The notes under the pieces were generated by a model. That model was not told the DNA's origin and made no database searches. It saw only the letters and a list, made by a program, of their open reading frames with translations. DNA of 64,000 bases from Escarpia spicata (lineage: Eukaryota; Annelida; Polychaeta; Sabellida; Siboglinidae), in the NCBI GenBank assembly GCA_963995525.1, contig OZ023205.1:51660738-51724737 (forward strand), written 5' to 3'. Position numbers and translations under genes: made by a program. Numbering within the stretch: position 1 is the first letter of the stretch; each line of letters begins with the position of its first letter. This document shows, piece after piece, positions 21,119 to 34,600 of this stretch.

Positions 21119-22560
21119 AACACCCGTTTGTATTATGTGTATCCGGAAACTCGGTGACGTCACTGCATTAAATATCTACATTTATTCATTGATAAATTTA
21201 TCTTGTCTCAATTAATAAAATAGGTTAGCCTTTTGTGCCACCACTTATTGTTCTTGATTATTCTTTTAAATTGCTGATACAATAAATAAAATGTTGTAAA
21301 CAAATTCTGACTAATATTCACTATATCATCGAGCACAGTGCATTCACTGTCAAGAATAGGCGATATTTCTACGAATTCTTGTTGACGAATTATTGATGAT
21401 TAAAGCCAGGTTGTACGTTCTTAAAACTGCAATAATATAATTAGTAAGCGCAATTTGGCCAGCATTATATCTTCAATACATTTAATCTAGAATATTTAAA
21501 GGAGTTTCCATAGCTAATTTCGAAAAACCATAATTTCCGGTACAGCTCCATAAATTCTATCTGCGTGTTTTGGTGAATCGTACTTGGTCCGATCCTGATC
21601 CGATGCGGCCTAACCCGTCGGTTCCGACCACAACATTGTTTCGGATAGCTTGTGGTGGTTATAATCATACCTACTTAGTGCGGATAATTTACAAAATTAA
21701 CAAATTGCACATTATACTACTTTTATGACTTCTATTTAATTGTCCAGGTATGCGACATAATTCCCTTTTGCATGCAGTTAATGAAACATGAGTGCGTACG
21801 GGGGCGATAACACGTTCACTTGGCCAAAGAAAACTACTCGAGCTACTGACCCTAGTCACAAACCTATGCTTCAACCCAGGGGATTATCTACCCGGCGGAT
21901 GCCGCAAATAATTCAGGCCAGCTAAGTAGAAGATTGCTGATGTATTTAGCAATATCTAGGCTGTTCTTGTACATTGATAACAGACTCACAACCTGTAGAC
22001 TAGTGTCGTGAGGGTAACAGAAGATCCAGTGTAACTATGCAGTATGCAAGATGCGAAGCATAAATATGCTACACATTAACTAGTTTCTAGTTGTTCCCAG
22101 CACTTGACAACACTCTATTCTATTCTATGGATCTTTTAAACCAGATAGAAGGTACCAACGACTTATAGCGTCTCTTCAAAAAGACAGGCAATGTGAGGTG
22201 AACGAACTTGCCCAAGTTTTCACAAGGTGGTCGGTACCAATATTCTAACCAGGGTTCCTTTGATTGTAGGTGAAGCAGTTAAAGTGCTAACACATCAGTT
22301 TTATGAACACTTGGCTCAAAGAAGTTACGTAAAATGCTTGCATATATAGATACTTTATTGCCATGATCAACATAAAATACATGTCAATTAGGAATGTGTC
22401 TTGGTGTTAAAACATACAGTCACATAAAACCTACTACGATACACATACGATACATAAGTACGGTATAATTCTATATACGTGTCCCTTGTTGTAGAGCTAA
22501 AATCTGTACAAAACCCAATATATATAATGAGCATTTTTCTTATCCAGCAACTGTCTCATG
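21119..22560. other. No gene seen upstream of KIN17
   Basis: AT-rich sequence. The stretch near 22340-22400 (ACTTTATTGCCATGATCAAC) looks like a reversed repeat tail. No exon is recognised. Confidence 0.4.
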
Positions 22561-22595
22561 CATTTTTGCTATTTGTTTGGTAAATTTATGTAGGG

Positions 22596-22603
22596 CACGT
22601 GAC
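22596..22603 (+). promoter_or_regulatory. CACGTGAC E-box just before the KIN17 start
   Basis: CACGTGAC ends 11 bases before the ATG. It is a canonical E-box core of the kind bound by bHLH-Zip factors. Its position would put it in or at the 5' UTR. Function is inference from the motif alone. Confidence 0.3.
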
Positions 22604-22614
22604 TGCGAGAGAAG

Positions 22615-22734
22615 ATGGGGAAGGAGAAGGGTGGATTCCTCACCCCTAAGGCCATTGCCAACCGCATCAAGTCAAAGGGCCTCCAGAAGCTGAGATGGTT
22701 TTGTCAGATGTGTCAGAAGCAGTGTCGAGATGAG
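22615..22734 (+). CDS. KIN17 exon 1 (residues 1-40)
   Basis: Encodes the conserved N-terminus and the first two zinc ligands, [10 protein letters not shown]. Donor GTAGGA after GATGAG. Confidence 0.97.
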
Positions 22735-25597
22735 GTAGGACTTTACTTTTGATGATGAGATGGGTACAGTAGAACTAATTCAGGCTCGTTCTCATAGTCT
22801 GAAGTGTTGTAGGTTTTAACGAGATTCCCATCCAAAGCTACAAGCTCCAGATGGCATGCAAACAGGGAAGCTTTTGGCTTAGTCTTATCAAGAGTCCAAC
22901 AATTTCCACCTACATATAACCCTCCTCATCAGATAGCTCTCAATATTATTTTTTTAAAGCGTATTCACACTGCTATCATTAACACAATCATTAGATAATT
23001 TGCTTCAGTTTTGTTATTGCCCCTTGTGAAAATCGATACTTTCTCATATCCAACCTACACTGTTCTATGAATAATGCTGCATTCTGCCCTCCGGTTCTAC
23101 TGCTGTCTTTAAGTTTGAAGAAAACATCTATCAATAGCTTCATAATAATTCAGTAGCTTAAGGTTTGAGTGGCGGTTATCATGTCAGTTGATTTCTTAAC
23201 TTTTTTCTTCATAGAACTTTAGTACCGGTAGGTGTTGGGATTAACATACATACTACAAAAGAAAACATGGCATTAGTGCCATATGTCACCATTCCGTTAT
23301 TTCAAAACTACTACTTTGTGTGTCTCAGTGGAATTCCCCGAATTCTGTAGAAACGATGACGTCAGTTTCATGCCAGCACAGAGGTCCATGAATGTAAATT
23401 CATTCGCTAGAACGCATATCATACAGTCTGGTTATTCTGATACCAGTATCCTGTTTTATGAAGATTACATAATTGCATCATGAAGTTAAATAACCAATGC
23501 TGGCGGTAATCTTCTTGTGTTGTGACCAAACGCATTTCCACACTCGACAGTGCTGACATTTGTGAGTAACCCAGGGTTGACACCTGACAAATCAGTTGCC
23601 ACCAAAACACAGGCTAACATGTGGGGACATAGGCCAGTCATAGACACAAGGTCGTTCAACATTTAGTCATTACAAATACAGATTGGAGGGCCTAGTTGGT
23701 AGAAATACAAATAAACTGCATGCCAATGAAAAACGTTGCATTTTATGCAAAATCTGACTCTCTGGTGACATGTCTCTTATTAATGACAACCAGTAAGCAT
23801 TACTTCATGTAATTTCTTTTTAAACTGCAATAGTTACGAAGCTATAACTTGGCATGCAAGCTGGCCTTACATGTGCGCCAAACTGCACGGGATTGTTTTA
23901 CGATCAGTGAAAGGGTTGTGCCAAAAATACAAGTTTTGGATGTCTTTCATCATTATTGTAACATTTTTATGAAGCTGTAGCACGCTTAATATGCATTTGT
24001 AACAAAACAAACCAGTACGAATGTCACTAATATATTTGTGCTTACAAACGTGCAAATATTTCTTTCAGGGTATTTCTCAAAATGAAATAAAATGCCATTA
24101 TGAGGTGATTTGTCTTTAAAAGCTTGGAAATGTCACTAAACAACCTAGAAACTTATTTTTGGACTAGAGTATTGCTTGATGTCTTAGGCAGAGTCTAAGA
24201 AAAAATGTTATTATATCTTCAAAACTTATTAGAAATTATTAATTCAAAACAAGCATGTCTTGGGCACCAGAACCACCTTAAAAACTCCTGTTTGATCCCC
24301 TCTTAGTCTCCTAGTCTCTAATGTGTACTGGTTTTCTTCCAAACTGACATGAGTTGGTTTTATTATCAAACACAAAAAGCGTGACCTCTTAGCATTCCTA
24401 TAGGTTTGACATACAAGTTAATATAGTAAAATAAATATTTTAAACTTCTGAAATGTTTAACCTGTATTGCAGACAGCAACACTGCATTGTGTTGTTACTT
24501 ATTTCCCTAGATTTTGATACTCTGCTGGATGTTTTGTTGATTATGTTCACGCAACAATGAAATAATACATCTGTGTGAGTTTTTAAACGTGTGGTGCCAG
24601 GGTAGATTTGAGCTGTTTCTGTTATTTTTTGTAGAATGGATTCAAGTGTCATTTGATGTCTGAGGCCCACCAGCGACAACTGCTGTTGTTTGCGGACAAC
24701 CCGGATAAATATATTGACACATATTCACAGTAAGTTCTCTCATGGAAAAATGATACTACACTGTATGTGTATTTTTAACATACACTTGTATATTGTTGTA
24801 AAGCGCTGTGAACAATATTGGATGTGGCGCTTAACAAAATAAATATTATTATTATTATTATTATTATATGTGTAATTCTACGTGTTTCATCATACTCTAT
24901 AGAACCAACCTTTGCATGTTACTACTAGATTTTCATGGCTTAAAGTTTTACTTCCAACTTATAACAAACAGTATACGTTTACGATACACAAAATATGTTC
25001 CCAGAGTTTTATACAGAATGTATGAAGTAGGATTCTACAAGTATGATAACACATTAAAGCTTCTTCCTTAATTATTTGTTCACTTGCCTCAATTTAGAAT
25101 CATTTCACAAAATCCTTAACTGTCTAGTTTTCGCTATGTCGTGTTGGCTTGTTTGTAAGTGTCTTTTTTAGTTTTGACAAATCATCAGACAAACTGTTAA
25201 ATTATTTTTTAACTAGACCCAGTTGAAATTTGGTGAAAAAGGCAAATGTTTCCCCCCTCTTTGTACTGAAACACGGATACTGTCACTTGTGCACATTACT
25301 CTATTTAACAAAATAGAAATTCTTTCAATTATTTTAAGTAAAGTTTGCATTGTTTTAGTAAACCAACTGTACATGTTACTTAAGGTAGCTGCACCAGGTG
25401 TCATGTCAGTTGATTTCTTTATTTTATTCTTCGTAGAACATTAGTAGGTGTCAGTACGAACATGTGTAGTATTAAAAAAACCAAGGCACTATCACCATAT
25501 GTCACCAATCAGTCCTTTAAAAATTAGTATTTTAGTGTGTCTGTGGAAAGTCCCTTTTCAGATTCTTGGAAACTGACGATGTTTCCATAGTGACGAT

Positions 25598-25661
<64 letters not shown>

Positions 25662-28600
25662 ACAGCCCAGTTCAAACATAAATTCATTCGCCATGAATGC
25701 AGATCATAATAGTCTGGTTATTCTCATGCCACTATGCTGTTGTATTATAATTACCTAAATGCATCACACCGGCAAATCACCAAATACTGGCAGTAGTTTT
25801 GTTTATTCTCCAATAATGCCCGACCTCAGCAATGACACGTGGCTGACCCCAGCAGGTGTCAATCAATCTTGTCTACCACAACATGTTCAACACATGGCCC
25901 TTCGTAACACAATATCATGAGACAACTTGGCTGGAAAACCTTGGGGGGAAATCTCAGTAATAGAGGTGTCTGTCAAATTGTGTTGAAATAAGCCACATGC
26001 CAGTAAAAAAGTCACATTTCTAAGCAAAAACAAGCATCTGGTGACATTTGTATTATTGGTAACAACCAGGAAGTATTACTTAATGTAACTTTTTATAAAA
26101 ACTACAATACTTACAAAGCCATAACTTGGCATATGAACTCGACTTGTGTTTACCCAAAATTGCCCAGGATGGTTTTATGTTTGGTGAAGGGGTCGTGCCA
26201 AAAATGCAGTACGGATTTTTGCTGTCTTTTAACATTGTAACAAAATGTTTATGAAGCTGTATCAAACTTAATACGCATTTGTTTACAAAAAAAACCATGT
26301 GAATGTCAATAACATGTTTGTATTACAACCATACAAATTTTTCTTTTGGGGAGTTTCTCAAAATGAAATAAAATGCAATTTTAAGGTGATTTTTGACATA
26401 TTTTGTAATTGTCTTTAAACACATTTAAATATCTCTAAACAACATAAACAATCAATTCTTTTTGGTCTGGTGTATCAATTAGTATCTGAGGCAAACTCTG
26501 AGAAAAAATGGTTAGCTTATCTTCAAAACTTATATTAGAAATGATTAATTAAAAAGAAGCATATAATAGCCGATGCAGCCACCTTAAACTATTAAACTAT
26601 TCACACATTACAGGTTTGAACACCAAATTAACCGAGGTGGGATTAAAAAGTTACGCATGTACCGCAAAATAAAACGACATCATATTATGCTACCTCATGG
26701 AATTTTTAGCTCATTGACATAGTTAAATGTGATACATTTTCTGCCTAGTAGAATAATTCGATGTAACTGTTTTTCAGAGAGTTTGAAGATTCGTTTCTTG
26801 AGTTGCTGCGTCGACGATTTGGGACGAAGCGAGTTGGCGCCAACATCGTATATCAAGAATACATCGCAGACAAGGAACATACACACATGAACTCAACACA
26901 GTGGGAGACACTGACAGAGTTCATCAGATGGCTAGGCCGGGAAGGTATCCTCTGTTTCATATGTGTGCTTCTTAGGTTTCTGACTGCACAACATGCAATA
27001 ATGTCTTAGGGTGTAGGGCTAATTGGTGAGAGTACATAGATTGATGGATGACCTTTAATTGAGGTATTCTGAATCTCTGATTGAAACACTCATCAGATTA
27101 CTAATAGGAGACTAATATTCACATAAGATGCATTAGAAGTAACTGAGAGGATCATTATTAAACAAGGAACAATAGAAGGCTTTCCTGCAATCCAGGTCTT
27201 CAAAATGTTGTGTAGAATAAAAATGGTGTAATCAAAATATACCATGAGTTGTGTCCTGAATAAAACATGCAACATGATTCAGCCTTGATGGTGGGGCAAC
27301 CTTGCACTGACCAACCACAATATAACCACAATATTATCATTGTTGGTGCAGGCAAGTGTGTAGGTTACTATTTGGGTCATACGTTACACACCCACTTCAT
27401 ATTGCATGCAGGTGTTGACTATCAATGTGTAACACACCAGTGTACTTATTACATGAGAGTGTCCGGTTAGCAACTGTAACAGACCAGTGTACTTATTACA
27501 TGCAAGTGTCCGGTTAGCAACTGTAACACACCAGTGTACTTATTACATGAGAGTGTCCGGTTAGCAACTGTAACAGACCAGTGTACTTATTACATGCAAG
27601 TGTCCGGTTAGCAACTGTAACACACCAGTGTACTTATTACATGAGAGTGTCCGGTTAGCAACTGTAACACACCAGTGTACTTATTACATGCAAGTGTCCG
27701 GTTAGCAACTGTAACACACCAGTGTACTTATTACATGCAAGTGTCCGGTTAGCAACTGTAACACACCAGTGTACTTATTACATGAGAGTGTCCAGTTAGC
27801 AACTGTAACACACCAGTGTGCTTATTACATGCAAGTGTCCGGTTAGCAACTGTAACACACCAGTGTACTTATTACATGAGAGTGTCCGGTTAGCAACTGT
27901 AACACACCAGTGTACTTATTACATGCAAGTGTCCGGTTAGCAACTGTAACACACCAGTGTACTTATTACATGAGAGTGTCCGGTTAGCAACTGTAACACA
28001 CCAGTGTACTTATTACATGAGAGTGTCCGGTTAGCAACTGTAACAGACCAGTGTACTTATTACATGCAAGTGTCCGGTTAGCAACTGTAACACACCAGTG
28101 TACTTATTACATGCAAGTGTCCGGTTAGCAACTGTAACACACCAGTGTACTTATTACATGAGAGTGTCCAGTTAGCAACTGTAACACACCAGTGTGCTTA
28201 TTACATGCAAGTGTCCGGTTAGCAACTGTAACACACCAGTGTACTTATTACATGAGAGTGTCCGGTTAGCAACTGTAACACACCAGTGTACTTATTACAT
28301 GCAAGTGTCCGGTTAGCAACTGTAACACACCAGTGTACTTATTACATGCAAGTGTCCGGTTAGCAACTGTAACACACCAGTGTACTTATTACATGCAAGT
28401 GTCAGGTTAGCAACTGGTCTCTTACAGTTACACACCAACTTGCATGGTGCCTGCACATATGTAGTTATATGTTGAAATATTATACCCAGGTCATGTGTGT
28501 TATAGGCAAGTGTGTAGTTAACTGTTGATGTGTTACAGTGCAGCTCACACGTTGTAGACAAGTGCGTTGTTGACTACTGATGCATTACACACCCGGTCAC

Positions 28601-31600
28601 CTGTTGCAGGGCGAATTGGTAGTTAACCACATATACATTATGTAAATGTGTAGTTGTCCAAATATGCGTTACACACCAGCTCATGCGATGCAAGTGTGTA
28701 GTTGATCACAGATACCAGGTTACGTATTTCATGCAAGTGTGTAGTTGACCACAGACGTGTTACACACCAGCGCATGTGTTGCAGGCAAGGCAGTGGTGGA
28801 CCAAACAGAGAAGGGCTGGTTTATGCAGTACATTGACCGGGACCCGGAGGCAATACGGAGGCAGGAGGCTGTCCAGCGCAAGGAGAAGATGGACCTGGAC
28901 GATGAGGAGAAGGCTGCGAGGTTCATACAGAAGCAGATAGAGCGCGTGTCAGGACAGGCCAAGGACACCAGTGTCCAGTACACGCAGCTACAGAGGCAGA
29001 GCGACGCAGAGAAGGTGACCTTTAGTCTCGGGGCGGCCACGTCCACGCCCATGCCAAAGTGAGTTGCACTGTGTTGTTGTTGTTATAAGGACTATGTTGT
29101 TGTTGTTGTGATATATCAGTTGTTGTCATAAGGACTGTTTTGTTGTTGTGATAGATTGGTTTTTGTTATAAGGACTGTGTTGTTGTTGGTGTGATAGATC
29201 AGTTGTGTCCTTATAACAGTTGTTGTTATAAGGACTGTGTTGTTGTGATAGATCAGTTGATGTTATAAGGAATGTGTTGTTGTTGTGAAAGATCAGTTGA
29301 TGTTATAAGGAATGTGTTGTTGTTGGACTGTCTCATCTACAGGGCTGTAATCGGGGGGAGGGGGGACTCCTCAGATATGTTTTAATTGTAGACGACATAT
29401 GGTGTATTTTGAGCAATATTAAATAGAAAATCTTAAAGGAAAACAAAAGGGAACGCTGTGGTGTTTAGCACCTAAAAGATTTAGCACAAACTAACCATTT
29501 GCATCTACAATCAAAATTTTCAGTTCAGTGGTTTACTCGGAATGTAGTCTTAAAGTGGAAGATTCTAACGAAATCTGCGATAACATGTAGACTGCCATCT
29601 TACTGGTGACGCGTTCATTTGGCCGAAAGCAACCAATAAACGAGCAGCATTAGTTTTGCTGTGTACGACACACTGTCTTGTGTTGTTCGCGTAGTTGGTT
29701 CATGTTCATGGGATGCAGTTCGTTACATTAGTATAAGTTGAGCTTACAGTGAAAACGTGACTTGCAATATGCCACACTGCTCTACATACGGTTGTAACAA
29801 TAGTAGAGCGAAGGATAAGGAGCTGTCTTTTTTGTTTCCCTTTGAAACGAGGCAGAAGTGAAATAGTGGATTCACAACTGTGGACGGGCTGGTAAGCCTG
29901 GTTGGAAGCCTTCGAAATACAACGCACTATGTTCAGATCATTTTTAAGAAACGTGCTTCGAAGGAAATCTATATCATCAGTTAATGACACAAGATCCGAC
30001 AAAACGTCGCAGACGTCGATGTTTGAAGCCAGGTGCAGTGCCTACGATATTTAGTCACGGACCTCGGCCGTCGAAGCGACGCATATTTTCGGTCAAACGC
30101 GCCGCCGCTGCGAAATCGATCGCAAGAAGGTTAGTACCGAGTTACATGGTATCCAATTAAAATCTGTTGACATTTGAGATGCAAGATATGCTTGAGCCAA
30201 GCCAGAACAGTACCAGAATGTACTATATTGCACCACAAAGAGTTTAGTCTTTAGAAGATGGCCGAATAGCAAAAGTTAACGGCAATCAAGTCGCGTGAGC
30301 GATATTACAGTAACGGATTAACATGGGCTGGAATGATTGTCGTTTATAATAACATTGCAAAACTTACTGTATTTTGTGTTAAATGAACAAAAATACGTTC
30401 TGCATTCAATAATATTGCTTTAGACATTGTCATATATCGAAATGTTTGGCCTATTATTTATGTCATGATGTTATATAATTGGACTTCGTATATAATTATG
30501 TGTGACTACTGTTTATGTGACGAAGAATACCACTATATGCTCTATTGTAAAACGTTTAAAATTGCTTCATTTGTATTTAGTAAAATTCCATGTTACTCAA
30601 TTTTAGTTAAGGGGATACAACCCAGGTGAAAGTGGTTTTTTTTGAAAAAAATATAAAATTGTTTGTTTTATGCCAGATTATTATAGCTTATTATGTTTAC
30701 TGTGAATAGATATAATTTTATAACAATTACATACCTTTAAACCACTCTTATCCATGGAATAAGGGTGCCAATATCAAGTAATTTGTATCCATTATGCCAC
30801 ATTTTATGGCCATTTTCTTAAAAAAAACATTTAAATTCTGCATTTGGAAGGATATCTCTGGGAGTAATTATGTGATCCAAATATAGTTATCAATGAGCTC
30901 ACCAGATACACCATGTTTGTATTATAAAAATACTGGCATCACTCAATAATCATATATTGTTGAAATATCTTTAATAATATACCATGTGCACACATCTTCA
31001 CTAACTTGTTTTTTTTTGCACACTAACAACAAAAACAGGTAACAGCTGTTGTGAAAATATCTTGAATTTGGATCAAAAATATAAATTATTGTAATTTGCA
31101 TTTCAGCTCGATCACCAACATGATGTGGCACAGGCATCAACCGCAAGTTTACTGTGAAGGTCCAAGGCAAGGGATGCGAGGACCTCCTTCATTGGATACA
31201 GAATGTATCAAACCATCTGTGGTGGTGTTGTGCAACATGCAACGGTGACGCACAGTTGCTGGAGTAAGTACAAAACTTGATATGTATTCATTTTATACCT
31301 GAGGCATGTCCAAAGCAACAAGTAACCTTTAGATTTGCAATGAGTAGATGATGAGTAAGGACCACGACCCAAGTAGTGTAAGGTGAATTCCAGTCACTGA
31401 CTTGAATCCCAAATACACTAAATTAGCTCCTATGCATAACTAACATTATAATAAGTTTTCGAAATTACTGCATTTCATAGGCATCCAACTCGTTTTTTTC
31501 AGGATGGCTACTCAAAAGTACCATCCAGCATGACTACTACCTTATCAGTAAATGTGTTTATTCAGACTTCCAAAAAAAAATGATACTGTAAATGCTGTTT

Positions 31601-34600
31601 ACATGTTATGTGTTAATATGTCGACCACCGACTTTTGAATGGGACCAAAAATGTTACATACCCCGGTAGTCAAAGTTCCTGATGACCAACTTTTCAGTAG
31701 TTTAGTTACTCAGATGTGAGGGGGCGAATAATCCACAGATGGATAGTGTCCATTCTGTATCACCCTACCTATTCCTTGTAATCAGTTGCTGTGTACATTT
31801 ATGAGTACAGTTACTTGAGTGTAATAAATTACATCGCCGTGTAATAATTACATTCCAGAATGCAATTGTCTGTAATAAAATAAATAAGAGCACTTGTGTC
31901 ATTATCACCAATTTTATTAAAGAAATATAAAATCAAAACATGATATCAAAATACAGTGACTGTATATACAGTAGATACAGAAATTAAGAAGAAAAAACAA
32001 GTTATAATAAATTATGTGAAGGAATGTGATGATGGAATGCCTTATTTGTAAGGATCAGTATCGGTTTACTAATGTACCAGTATGATTACCATGATTGGCC
32101 ATTGTATTGTTACTAAAATGCTACAGTCATAAGGTAAATAACAGCTGCTTACTAACAACATATATCAGTTGTTTGCAGACATTTTATTAGAATACTGCAT
32201 GCACTATTATTCACTGTAGGAATGAAAGCTAGATTGATGCTGTCTGCTCTGGCGTGGAACTACCGACCACGTCCCAGCCCAGACAAACCTGTTGAGACTG
32301 GTGTCATGTGGTCCAAAAGACGCAAGCAATGGGTGCTGCATAACAGACCACAGCAGGTGAACCCACGTACCCACCCCACCTACAAATGCTCACGGATCGA
32401 GTGAAGATGTGTTTATAAAGATATATCACACTGCATGCGATCACAGTCACTGGGGCAGATGTCCCAAAACCAGAGGAGGATCTGCTGGCAGCAAGAGTCA
32501 GTCAATTTGTAAAGAAACAGTAAATACTGCCACCACCAACCTACACCTTCATAGGTCACATGTACATTGTCTAGTTTAGTTTTCAAGTCCAGCGTGGTAT
32601 CCCTCGTGTTGTTCCCCATCGGGGGCAGGGAACCATGATCTTATTCCATGGCTGGTGCATGCTGGTAGAACTCTCTGTACCCTCCGTCCCAGCTTGCCAT
32701 GGATCCACCAGGTAAACTGTATGTATGCAGCCCACCTGAGAGACCTGAAATAAATTAGGCTCAAATAAACATCTGACATTGTAAATAAATGACATAAAAA
32801 TCGGTTCTATAATGACACCATTCCTTTATATAAATTGTTTACCATTAAACATGTGTTCTTCTGGAATAAGGCAAATATTGATAATTTTGCACTACAGAAC
32901 AAATTATGACGGTGCAACAAACATTGTATCTATACGTTATGATAACTTAAGTGGAACCATTATAATTTGTTCTGTAGTGAGAGAGTATCACTTTATTCTT
33001 ACAGTAGAATACAATAAAGTGTGAAATGATAACCCAAGTACATGTGTGAATACAGTAAATAACTATGTATAGTAGTATATTGTAGCAGGCTTAGGTAAAT
33101 AATGACCAATGGTTAAGGTACGTCATATTGAAAATGAACACATTTATGTAGGATTACTTGCTGTTGAGGGGAATTTTATTTTGCAATTATTGTCATATTA
33201 GGGTGATGGTCATCATATTTAAATTAGTTGTGGGTCAAACCATTGTGGTTCGTCTTTACATTTAGAAAGGGTGAATGATGTTAGGTGGGCTTGTTTAAAC
33301 AAGCATACGATTGAATTAGTTGTTTTGTTGGTGGTTTTATTCCAAGAGATTTTAAGGAGGTTGTCGGTCTTAGATTTGTTGGGTTCAGATACATAGCCTC
33401 TGCAACCTATTTCAATGCATGTTAATTCTGATTTTATTCCGTTATTGTTTACATTATGGATTAGTGCGACATACTTGTTAGTTTTGAATACATGATCTTT
33501 CTTGATGTTAGGTTCAAATGGTAGTCAGTTCAATGATGTGAATTTGCTTAGCATGTGGATGGTAGATGACGTATGGTAAGTCCACTAAATAATTTCCCTG
33601 GAAGATTGTTAATAATTTGGGCATCAGGCATGAGATCGCTGATAACATTATCTATATATATTTGTATTGCTAGTGCTACTATGATGTTGTATTGTGTTCA
33701 TTATTAATACATTTCAATAAATATTTAACAACACATTTCACTGGTCTTGTAACAATGCATGCACATATATACGTACTTGTTTGTTGGATGGCGTAATTCC
33801 CATTCTGCAGCATCACCTGCTCCAAACAAAGAATTCTAAATCCCCTGCTCTTTGTAATAGCAGCAATCCACCTGTAACAAAGAATTAAGCTTTTAAATAA
33901 TAGTTTTACACAAATGTTAAGCAAACATGGATTATTATTCTGAACAAATTTCACAAAGAATGCATCACGATCCTCTAACTGTATTCATCCCAGTATTATA
34001 CCTGGGTCCATAGAAATATCATGCAGATTAAGGAAGGCCGTTTTGAAATGTGTCAATATTTGCACAAAACGGGGGTCTTTGTCACCAAAACAAATGGGGG
34101 CTCTGGCTGAAAAATGTTCAAGGTACATTTTATTCATAAGAGCCAATGTAAACTTTTGGCAGAAAAATTGCAGTATGCATAAAATATAAAATAATCTATA
34201 CCTGCCATGTGTTTAAAAAAAAGTAGTACTGCCACATATTGTTCATAGCTCTGACCTGTACAATTTTGGTTCACATGAATCACGGAACCATTCAACTACA
34301 TTTCTTTTAAAAAGTGAAGGTACAGCCATGGGTGGTATTAGAAAATGGACATGTCAAAGTTCAAACACTGAGTGCAGTGGCACTGAGAGCGAGATCTAAC
34401 GTTAAACGTCAACCAATCCCAAATGTAAGACAAGTGACGTGTCCCGGCCCGAGCGATCATCTCGTTGTTCATACGCAGCCCGGAACTTAGGCTCATCGGT
34501 TATTTAAACAATAAACTAAACAGATTAATAATTACCTTCACCAACAGCGTTGCTGTCGAGTAGCAACCGCCTCCTGGCAGCAGACATATTCAGTTCTTGT

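Noticed and set aside
21465..21640. Possible N-terminal part of a harbinger transposase (FMELYRKL, then YSRLNVLKI on the minus strand)
   Set aside because: Only a few scattered residues fit and there is no continuous domain; too weak to annotate.
27418..28415. CRISPR-like regular array
   Set aside because: The 47-bp units follow each other with no unique spacers, and the sequence is a eukaryotic intron; it is a minisatellite.
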